Positions 48,201-57,200 of a stretch of 60,000 nt of DNA are shown piece by piece. Source of the stretch: Acanthaster planci (Eukaryota > Echinodermata > Asteroidea > Valvatida > Acanthasteridae); NCBI RefSeq assembly GCF_001949145.1, contig NW_019091376.1, positions 1,484,314-1,544,313 on the forward strand, in the 5' to 3' direction. Numbering within the stretch: position 1 is the stretch's first letter; the number at the start of each line of letters is the position of its first letter. A program made the translations under genes and the position numbers. Under the pieces are notes generated by a model. That model saw nothing but the letters and a program-made list of their open reading frames with translations, ran no database searches and had not been told where the DNA came from.

Positions 48201-51094
48201 CTTTGAACATTAGAAACACTGCTGATTTTGGAAATTTTAACCACTTCACTCGGGGGGCATTTATGAATGTTGATGATGCTGGGACAGGATGATTTTCGTT
48301 TTCTTCTGTTTTCAAAACTCTTTAAAAATTCATATCTTTATTTACTGGACACACCCACACAAAGGACTGTCTGGTTGTTACTCTTATCTGACAGACAACA
48401 TCTATTGATGCTGGAGTATTTCAGCCAGGACTGCTGCCTTGTAAAAAGAGCCCAGACTGTGCGGTGTTATGTAATTTTCTTTTGTTCACAAACCTGGCAC
48501 AGTGTGCTGCTGACCTCTTTTCAATTGGGGCCAGATTAACGTGCAGCAGTACTGTGTAGCTCATCGCTGCGGTGGTGGAGTGCTTTTGTCCCCTATGGTA
48601 ATCCGCTCACGCTAAATCCCCAAAAACCGTGGTATACTGTTTCAAAACAAGGCTGGATTATGTCCGCTACTGAAAGTAAAAAAATGTTGGTAATGCCCAG
48701 CAGCCTGGTCTTTTGTTACGAGTACAGTCTTTTGTTACAACGCCCAGTTCCCTTAGTCTGATTTCAGAGACCCCGGCCACGCGTATAAAGAATACGGTTC
48801 CGGCAACCCCGGCAGCAAGACGTTAAAGAACGATGGCTGCTACCTTGAAAACAAATGGCTTAATCTTTTCTCTTTTTTGAAAAACCTGGATGCTAACCCT
48901 TTATTTGGCTTAATACTGTGGGAACTAAAGTTTACAACTATGAATTCTGCCTAACATGGCAGGTAATGGAATCCAGTCCAGTTATGAAACAACCAGTGTT
49001 GTATTTGAGTCCGTCACAAGTCCCCGTAAGTCTGTCACAAGTCCATCACAAGTCATTCCGTCTTGAGCCAATTCACAAGCTATTCAAATGAGATGTGACA
49101 AAAGCATTCTTTTGTGATTGTTCACCCTGTTACTTAAGACTGGCCTTGTGAAGGGACTTGTGACTGGACTTGTGATGGACTCAAATACAACACTGGAAAC
49201 AACCTTGTGAAGTTCTAAGATCAGACAAGACTTCAGCACAGGAAGGGAAATTTCCTTCTGTTCCTTACCACTCCAGATGTCTTCAGTTCAGCTTTGGGAA
49301 AGTACTTGTTGAGAAGGGCACAAACATCGGCATAGTCAAACTTCTTCTGGGACAGTTTGTTCAGCAGCACCTGGGTTATGAATGAAATCAGCAAATCAAG
49401 GCGTTAAAAAACATAAAGGTACTTTTTTTAACATTAAACTAAATCAACATAGGTCAGATGACAAAAAAATAAATTACCAGGTGCAACCAGCCATGTAGAT
49501 AGATATTGTTCAATGCATACTATCTTGATTGTTTTTTTTAATTCATTTAAAATACAGCATCAAGGGGAAAGTTGTGTGATTTTTCCCAAACGTTCAAATT
49601 CCTGTGTAAAAGAAAAGAAATAATTGAAATTTTCTCATTTTTTTTTCCAAAGTGGTATCATCCAGAATCTGTGAATCTTTAATCCATTAAATTAAAAATG
49701 CTGCCCACAAAACTGATGATGACTAGAACCATACATCAACGATATAAGTGAAGTCTGAGTGGTAGCCATGACAAGAAGAAAAAAATGCAGCATAAGTCTA
49801 CAAGCTTCGTCTTCAGGCTGCCTCGAAAATACGAAACCACTTTCACAGTCCACGAGTGAATGCAATCACAGTTACCTTGGTCTTAAGACCAGTGGTCAGT
49901 TTGATGTACTGCTTGACAGTCACAAGATCAGGGACGGCCTCATTGATCATGTCCAGGAGATGCAAGGCGGTGTCGAAGTCCACTATGTCTTCACGCTGGA
50001 CAATGGAAAAGACGGTCCCCGCAACAAGGCGATGGTGAGGGACGCTGAGCACCTGGAAGGCTGATTGCCCTCGATGGTCAACTATGGCTACAAATCAAGC
50101 ACACAAAATGACCAGCCATAAATCAGCTATCAACAATAAATATTTTAATAGTGTCAAATGTCAAGTTTGTCAGGACAAGCATTCCTTCCAGGGCTAAGTC
50201 CTCTGATTTCAACATAATTTTTAATACATTGTACGCCCTAAAGAAATGGGGTTCTGCACTATAAATGAAACCATGGGTTTCTCAAAAGTGTCCCAGGCAC
50301 TGTAGCTCATAGCCCTGAAGAAACCTATAGAAAGAAGATAATGCAAAGCAAATAGGTTAAGAGGTCAGGGGAAACTCCAGAAAATTCTGGGTAAAACGTG
50401 CAGAGTCCAGAAGGAACTGAAAACCCAATCCACATGTTGAACGAGTTGGGAATCGAACCCGAGCTGCACAGATGAAAGATTACTAGCACTACACAAACCA
50501 TTCCATCAAGTTTAAGCAATGCCAAAAAGGGCTTGACTAAGTTGCCTTTAAAAGTTCAAACCGACCCTCAAAAAACAACGAGCTACATACGCAATCACAC
50601 GTATGAAGCCAAACCACGGTTCACAACCATGCACAATGTATGACATCTACATGTAGATTCTCAACCAACCATAAAAACTTCACGTGTGAAATTAGGCTCC
50701 TATAACATTCAGGCTTTATTTTCCTTTAAAAAAACCCTCCCTGCCCACAATTTCGACCCGGGATTCGAACCCACACCCCATGCATCACAAAACATTATGC
50801 TGTAACCGCTTGACTACCGCAATTCACACAGGTTGACGGTGTTTTTACTGTTGATATACCGATGAACTGCTGCAACGTGGGTCTAATACCCATTGGGCAT
50901 GCGCAATACACACACAACCACTGTGGTTTGGCTTCATACGTATGATTGCATATATATCTCAAAACAACCTTCGACTAGACCATACCTGAGATGACATCAT
51001 CCATGTAGTTCTTGCAAGCATAGTCTAGGATCAACTCCTCTACAGCTTTGCGATCTCTCTCCAAACTCCCCTTGCTACCTCTGTATCCAGCCAT
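42085..51094 (-). CDS. TINF2: TINF2 (TIN2) homologue, shelterin component
   Basis: Exons, 5' to 3' on the minus strand: 51094-50986, 50087-49876, 49370-49269, 47702-47502, 47049-46860, 45996-44838, 44472-44226, 43988-43850, 42979-42837 and 42261-42085; all GT-AG, phases consistent, about 892 codons (human TIN2L is 451). TIN2 bridges TRF1/TRF2 to TPP1-POT1 at telomeres. The N-terminal TRFH-like domain (residues about 13-208) matches human TIN2 in EAVPDLVTVKQY..LTTGLKTKVLLNKL and DVCALLNKYFPKAE, and again in IQQLLRFYVDKLNQRLSVP. An acidic DSLVPDSEDED (810-820) and IPTLEQYLP (847-855) match human DLVLDSDEEE and IPTLCEYLP. The central region (272-786) is Ser/acid-rich and unaligned. No Myb domain is present, arguing against TERF1/2. 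A splice-like CAG precedes the ATG, so an upstream coding exon is possible. Confidence 0.88.
43560..43710 (+). mobile_element. tRNA-derived SINE fragment in TINF2 intron 8
   Basis: B box GGGTTCAAATCCC (about 43644) is followed by CAAGGCCAACATAAGGATTAGG..TTTCAGTCC, which closely matches the minus-strand SINE at 32719-32935 and, more weakly, 50288-50515. The 3' domain is missing, so the copy is truncated. Confidence 0.65.
44838..45996 (-). CDS. TINF2: TINF2 exon 6: large low-complexity linker exon
   Basis: A single 1159-bp exon encodes residues 272-657. It begins SMED followed by five more Asp (a GAT run) and is Ser/Pro/acid-rich with no domain I recognise. FNHTLKRRR (44996-45022) resembles the surroundings of the TRF1-binding FNLAPLGRRR of human TIN2 but lacks the Leu and Pro of FxLxP. 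Confidence 0.85.
45997..46859 (-). other. TINF2 intron 5
   Basis: Unique AT-rich sequence. A GC-richer segment at 46150-46430 contains several GGCACC / GGCAAT motifs but no exon consistent with the flanking phases. Confidence 0.6.
47502..50087 (-). CDS. TINF2: TINF2 exons 2-4: TRFH-like domain core
   Basis: Exons at 50087-49876, 49370-49269 and 47702-47502 encode residues 37-208. Segment DFDTALHLLDMINEAVPDL through NKYFPKAELKTSG aligns almost without gaps to residues of the human TIN2 TRFH domain, and SMTAIQQLLRFYVDKL to EPFLAAMEKLLFEYLCQL. This is the part that contacts TPP1 and TRF2 in human shelterin. Confidence 0.88.
48994..49195 (+). mobile_element. hAT-like MITE, copy 2 (complete, 202 bp)
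   Basis: 30-bp terminal inverted repeats starting CAGTGTTGTATTTGAGTCC differ at a single position between the two ends. They are flanked by a perfect 8-bp target duplication, GAAACAAC, at 48986-48993 and 49196-49203. The 8-bp duplication and CA..TG ends are typical of hAT elements. It has no coding capacity and lies in TINF2 intron 3. Confidence 0.95.
50288..50515 (-). mobile_element. tRNA-derived SINE, copy in TINF2 intron 1
   Basis: The minus strand has B box GGGTTCGATTCCC (about 50445-50457), a body with ACATGTGGATTGGGTTTTCA and a 3' domain GGTTTCTTCAGGGC..GAGCTACAGTGC..CTGGGACAC. The 3' domain aligns with that of the copy at 32719-32935. About 230 bp, apparently near full length. Confidence 0.7.
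50584..50957. mobile_element. Terminal-inverted-repeat element (MITE family C)
   Basis: The left terminus contains ATACGCAATCACACGTATG and AAGCCAAACCACGG. The right terminus is its near-perfect complement (CCACTGTGGTTTGGCTTC, ATACGTATGATTGCATAT), giving about 37-bp inverted repeats around a 300-bp interior. TA sequences flank both ends, so a Tc1/mariner-type TA target is possible. It sits in TINF2 intron 1 and carries a tRNA-like segment. Confidence 0.75.
50749..50824 (-). repeat. tRNA-like pseudogene inside MITE family C
   Basis: The minus strand shows an A box (GTAGTCAAGCGGTTACAGC), a B box (GGGTTCGAATCCC) and a near-complete 7-bp acceptor stem (6 of 7 pairs). The anticodon arm is poorly formed and there is a long variable region. 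It is probably a SINE head or tRNA relic, not a working tRNA. Confidence 0.5.
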
Positions 51095-51366
51095 CTGGTC
51101 ACAGTAAAAAGGAAGCAAATCCACGAGTCTTTGTCTCAATTGGGGTTACGAATTGAGTTCTCCATCCGGCTTCCAAGACCACTTTTTTGAATTTCCTAAA
51201 TATCAACAAGTTTACCAATACCGATGTAGACCATACATGAGCGAGAAAAAATTGGAAAGAAACCTTTGTCTGTTTGTGACAAGAGATGGGATGAATACAT
51301 ACATACAGACACCGCTTGACACCCTCCCCCTTGAGGTAATTCCTCATTATCTTTACAGCAAAATTT

Positions 51367-51465
51367 GACTTTTTAGGACTTTTTATCCTACTTTCAGCAA
51401 TTTTCAGATGGCAAACACTAGTAACAGAACAATGTAGGAAATATCAGTGGTGTCCATATGGATAC
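51367..51465 (+). repeat. Dispersed repeat shared with 26325-26415
   Basis: GACTTTTTAGG..TTTTATC..ACTTTC, then GATGGC..TAGTAA and GTGTCC.TATGGA, recur in the same order and orientation at both sites with small indels. The family is not identified. Confidence 0.5.
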
Positions 51466-52065
51466 TTTCCCAAGGGAAATTAGAAATGTTTGGCCACACA
51501 GGACTTACTGTATACAGGCCTTTGTTAAGGTTTGTAAAATGTTAGCATGGTTAGTGCTCTGGATGCTGGAATTACTACTACTAGGCCTACTGTAGGTCTA
51601 GTAACACTGTATTTTTAAAGTAGGCATATTATTCGCATAACGCCAGACCTGGAGGAGAACTCCTCCAAACATGGGTGGGACAAAAAAACTAGTATTTATT
51701 AGGTTAGATCAGCATGACTGGAACTAAACAAATTGAGCATATGACATGTATAATGTTTTGGGGAACTGCCTGGAGACCATATGATATATAGGCCTATAGG
51801 CCTAGGCCCCCTACACCTAGGGCTAACGTTAACAAATAACAGATGAACTGCATTTAATATTTAACTACCCCGTCACATATGTCGCATATATTGTTGATAC
51901 ATGTAATTTAAATAATATATCTTTTATCGGTGTTTCATGTGAATCTTCTCCTTTGGCTATATTCCCTGAATTTTTAAATGTACACATATACATTTATTGT
52001 CCTGTATTTCAATTTTTAGTTTTTGTACCTTTCCTGTAAGTGGCAATTTTCTTGTTGTCGGAAAC

Positions 52066-52096
52066 GGATAATAAATAAAAATAAATAAATAAATGA
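52066..52096 (+). repeat. Retroelement-like 3' tail with ATAA repeats
   Basis: GGAAACGGATAATAAATAAA followed by AAATAAATAAATAAATGAAT parallels the tail at 25893-25938. T-rich sequence precedes both. Probably the 3' end of a non-LTR element; its body is not recognisable. Confidence 0.45.
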
Positions 52097-52489
52097 ATCA
52101 CAAATTAAATGATCAGATATGACTGCCTCAGCTCAGCCCAACAGGCATGGCAGGAGACTGACTTACATTGTACATGTTTAAGGTACGGAAAGAAGGCCAA
52201 GGGGGCCTACCAAGACCGGCAAACGTTTCCTTGTCCACTTCAAAATCGATGCCTACGAGACAAAGACGAAAGCCCGACCTTTAAACAATGCGCATCAGGT
52301 TTCTGTGAAAACTTCACGAATCGCATTCATGTCCTGCGTTGTTCACTGTACAAATTTGAGACCTGTACTATTTTGTAAACATATGAGAAAAAAATGATAT
52401 GGCATCTGCCATGCAGTGCCCGTGATACTACTTGAAATGCCATACACTCGATGCGATGCGGTCAAAGAGCCAGACTTTGGGGTTCCGCG

Positions 52490-52575
52490 CTAAAAATAAA
52501 CGCGCGCCCAGCTGCGGGGGGGGGGGGCTTTCTTTGTTACGGTGGCCGCGGGGGGGGGGGCGGAGCGTGCACGGA
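52490..52575 (-). promoter_or_regulatory. GC-rich G-tract patch, candidate TINF2 promoter
   Basis: CpG-dense sequence (CGCGCGCCC, GGCCGCG, GGAGCGTGC) includes G runs of 12 (52516-52527) and 11 (52550-52560). It lies 1.4 kb upstream of the TINF2 start codon and is the only CpG-rich patch nearby. The G runs could form quadruplexes. Promoter function is inference. Confidence 0.35.
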
Positions 52576-54266
52576 AGGGACCAGAAAATGCTGTGGGGTT
52601 ATTTCTGAACTTCAAAGAAATTTGAAAATTGCTGTGCAAAAGATAGTTTCTTGTCTGTGACAAATGTTACAGGTCGTGGTGTTAAGTATAACACGATTTT
52701 GTTTGAAAGTTAAACCTGAATCTTACCAGTGCAAAAATGACTAGGTATCACATTTCATTTCTTGCAGCCACAATGGGAAGGATATTATGAAATAAAGTGT
52801 CAGACGTAATAATTTACAGTATGCATGAGAGCATTTAATGTTACAACCCCCCCCAAAAAAAATATATATATATATATTTTATAATGTCCAGAAAAATTTT
52901 CAGGTGATGGAAGGCCTACTGGTTGGATATATGGTCAATACAAAACTTGGCCTCTGGAATTTACTTGGCTTCCTTTATACCATTAGCTGGTCAATAAAGT
53001 CATGTAATATTTCATTAAATCTTTGAGTCGGTGGCAAGTTAGGTAAATGTTTCCTGACGGTAAGGTGCTACAGTGGTGAAGGCACTTTTTTCCTGTCGGC
53101 CACCTCAATGCACATTTAGACGATATTTCCTGTCACCGTCAGTTGGCTCAGTAGAGAGTTAGGCAAATAGTTCTTGACATATGGCACAATACCGGTAGTT
53201 AGGAAAACGTTTCCTGACTGTAGGGTGACTGAATGAGAAGGCCCACTCTGCCTTCCCTGCTTCCTAGCCCACTGGGAAAAAAGGCAAATGCTTCAAGACA
53301 TCTGTTGCACCAGGTCACTAGGAAATTATTTCAATATTAATGTTGTCATCTTAAAACTTGCCAACTTTTCCACAGATATGCATCTCGCACAAGTATTTCA
53401 CAGACAATGAAAATCAATAACCCATAAATTATTCTACTTGAAAGAAAGAAAGAACTGTGATTGTATCACCCATCTTGGTTTATTATATCCAGCATAACAT
53501 AGATATTGATGAATATTAATATAACAGAGAACTATCTTAGTTTGGCAAATCAGTACTAGCATGAAGAAAACATTCTCTGACAAAAAGTACTATATTATTA
53601 TATAAATTTCATAGGTTTTAACTTTGATCAAAAGTGCAGAGATGGATAAAACATTAGTGAAAATCAGTGTGTGTGATGTTAACAGACTAGAAGGTGGCAC
53701 TAGGGTGATGTTACAATTAAGGCAGAGAGAGAATTTTCCTCCATCAGACACTTCTACAAAAAGTTAACTTTTTAGAGCTTCCCCAAAAGATTTCGGGTAA
53801 TTCAGTAAAAGCATGCAAGTCTTATCCCCATAAATCCCCATCCCTCATCCCCCCACCAATTTCTGGTACATGTACAAATTTACACCAGTGAGTGAAAGTC
53901 TTACATTTGACATTTTTTACCCGTAAATCTCCCTGACAAACTCTAACATTTGTTCATTTATCGAACACGTTGTGGCTGCATCCTTCATGATGCAGCCTTT
54001 GTGGCTTTGTCAATGAATTGAAAGATCACATCCCAAATAGGTTCCAACAACATATTGAAATCTTTGCTCAGGATTAAACTCTCAGAAGCAGTATATTCTA
54101 CACTTAACTGCAAATTTGGCTGTGCACAATTGTACTTCAAATTGTACTTCAACATGTACTTCAAAGCATAGAGTAGACATGATTTCAGCAGGTACAAAAT
54201 GATTTCAAGATAAAAAAATACATTATTCTGAGACAAGTTCCCATCCTGCAAAATTTGAATACAGAT

Positions 54267-57200
54267 TCACATTGTAAAGACTTTGCCAGGATTCATCAGG
54301 TTATCCGGGTCCAACGCCCTCTTGATCCGACGCATGGTAGCCACGCCTTCTTCTCCCACCTCCTGCAGGAGAAGCTCCCGTTTCCCGATGCCTATGCCGT
54401 GCTCCCCTGTGCATGTACCACCCAACTCCAAAGCCCGTCTGCAGCAGAATAAACCAAAAATTTCCATGGTGATCCAAGAGGAATTATCCAACGGGTAAAA
54501 TCAGCCCTGAGCTTAAGTGCACCCTCAATGGCGAAAGAAAGACAAACTGGTATGAAGCATACTCAGCGTACTGCACTCCTCATTCAACGTGCATAAAATC
54601 CAGGCCTCTGTGGGGAGTTCATAGCAAAGGACTGTCAATTTCATTTAAAAACACACCCTCTTTTGTTCCCACTCAGAGCGGATAGGCAGTGTGCCTAAAG
54701 CCAAAGTAAAATACAAGGGCATATGAAAACAAATCCCAGTTTGCCATATGCACACAGTTTTATAAAGCTCTGGTCTCTCCTTTGACTGTTCAATTTTGGG
54801 AAAGCTAGCACAGTACAACTTATAGCCTCAACATGAAATCCGAAGCTCCAGACGTTATCAGCTTAATGAATTGGTTGCAGTGCCTTGGCAGAGTAGGGCC
54901 ACGGTAACCAGGTGAACACGGTAAAGTTAATCCGGTCCTGGTTGTGATGACATGTAATATGTGGACTAACGCAATCCTGCAGATGTATCAAAATGCTAGA
55001 AACTCCTCTTCTGTTGTATAATTAGCTGCTCAGAGTGTCTGATCTAAGTTAGACCACCAGGTCAGCGCTGCGTCTGTGACTTTATGGATTGCCTTGAGGC
55101 CCAGAGGGGAACATCTGAAGAGGGTGGTCTTGAACAATGTGTTGAACAGTCTGATCATGGTATCTACAGTCACATGCAGGGTTGGTAGAAACTGGGTTAT
55201 ACTTTAAGCCATTTTACTGAAAGCCTGATGCTATGTATAAGGCAGGCATCAATGGGACCCTGGCCCTCCCTACTTGTAAGAGAGAAGTCTTCCTTTCCTG
55301 ATGTCCAATTCACCAAGCTGTCAATATGTAGAAATCCAATATTTAGGTGCTCAGGAAGACCAGCTCAGAAGGGCTTATCTCCTGACTTCAAAGAGTGTGA
55401 GGTAGCATTTTAACACCTTTTTGCTAAGCACTTTTGTTACATAGCAATGACATACATGGCCTTTGGTGGGAATTCCCCGCATTCTCACACAGGTTCATGC
55501 ACACTCGTAGCAAGTCACATTGGGCATGCGCATCTTATTGTAAAGCATAGTCTTTCGTGTGTGTGCTGGACGTGCATGTGAGCCCAGTTGAAAATCTCCC
55601 ACCAACCTGTCTCTTCTTTGCCGATGGGGGGTACTTCTAGTCAGAGTGGAAAGCAGTGTTGTAGTTAAGACCACACACAAGACCACGCACAAGACCAGAC
55701 ACAAGACCATGCACAAGACCACNNNNNNNNNNNNNNNNNNNNNNNNNNNNNNNNNNNNNNNNNNNNNNNNNNNNNNNNNNNNNNNNNNNNNNNNNNNNNN
55801 NNNNNNNNNNNNNNNNNNNNNNNNNNNNNNNNNNNNNNNNNNNNNNNNNNNNNNNNNNNNNNNNNNNNNNNNNNNNNNNNNNNNNNNNNNNNNNNNNNNN
55901 NNNNNNNNNNNNNNNNNNNNNNNNNNNNNNNNNNNNNNNNNNNNNNNNNNNNNNNNNNNNACACAAGACCAGACACAAGACCATGAACAAGACCATGCAC
56001 AAGACCAGACACAAGACCACACACAAGACCATGCACAAGACCACGCACAAGACCATGCACAAGACCACGCATAAGACCAGACACAAGACCAGACACAAGC
56101 AACAGGGTGAACAATGACAAAGGAATTCTTTTGTTGCAGTTCATTTGAATAGCTTGTGACTTGAATTCAGACTGGTGGTCTTGTGAAGGTCTTAAGTGGT
56201 CTCGACTACAACACTGATGGATAGGGTAGAGAGCCAATGTCTACATCAACCCTTACCCTCCCAAAACTACCAACCAAATCTGATTAATATTTTGATGGGT
56301 TTGGGACTACACAGACCTGGCACTTTACACTCAGCTGGATTCTCATTTTGTTTACATGTGGAGTTACCGTGTGACACTATATGGACAACTGAGTACGCTC
56401 CTTGTAAAATTCCAAGCATCCAGGATGCTATGGACTTTCAGAATCCATGACTCAATTCCAAACGATGATTCCACGATTTGTCACATTCAAAATACTTGGT
56501 TTATTCATTTCCTACCTTCCAAGTTGGCTGCAGAAGGTCTTGACCGTGGCCATTTCAGATGGGTCGTCTATGTTGACGGGCATCCCGACGTGGAAGTTAC
56601 CATCCCCGACGTGGCCAACAATAGCACCTTCATGTATAAAAGAAGTGATACAAATGAACGTTTTTTTAGCTGCAAAGCATGTATGAGTTTTCATGGTGAC
56701 TAGTTGAAGAAGAGAACACAAAGATAAACTGGAAGAGAGCAAACAGACCATGCTCAGATGACACACAACAAGTGACATGTAAAATAGGCAACCCAACAGA
56801 TGAAGAATACGGTGAAGAAAAAAAATGTAAACCAACTTACCATAAAGACCGCAATTTCTTAGATCTTCTTGCGTCTGTACAATGATTTGTGGCAGCTTTG
56901 AGATTGGTACACAGACATCCGTGCTCAAAGCCTGTGATTGAAAACAAATGTATATTAATAAACAGTTTGTATGGAAATCTGCAAGTTAGAAATAACTAAC
57001 AAGTTTAATCTGTTCTGAAAAGTGTTTTGTGTTGACAGCTCACTGTAATTATGGGTTCTGTTGTCATGAAAAATTCCTCCTATTATCTGTTTGAAAAGAA
57101 TAAAGCTATATTTCTTGAATTCAAGAAATATTCTTGAATTTATGCAAAACTCTGACACAAATATTCCAGCTGCGATTCATTAAGATGTCTATAAAACAAT

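Larger units (their letters stand above)
51095..54266. other. Intergenic region between TINF2 5' end and LDHD 3' end
   Basis: No exon is recognised. It holds a dispersed repeat (51367-51465), a retroelement-like tail near 52.07 kb, a GC-rich G-tract patch at 52.5 kb and a short (TA)n tract at about 52861-52877. A minus-strand AATAAA (53479-53484) could terminate LDHD. Confidence 0.5.

Noticed and set aside
50749-50824. Functional tRNA gene
   Set aside because: A and B boxes are present but the anticodon arm is poorly formed and the segment lies within a transposon.
42085-51094. Identification as TERF1/TERF2
   Set aside because: The N-terminal domain has the TRFH fold pattern, but no Myb/telobox domain is encoded, and both ends align better with TIN2.
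55495-56237. Open frames encoding Trp-Ser-Cys, Gly-Leu-Val or His-Lys-Thr repeats
   Set aside because: They are products of the 12-bp satellite inside the hAT-like MITE, open in several frames on both strands and including unknown bases.
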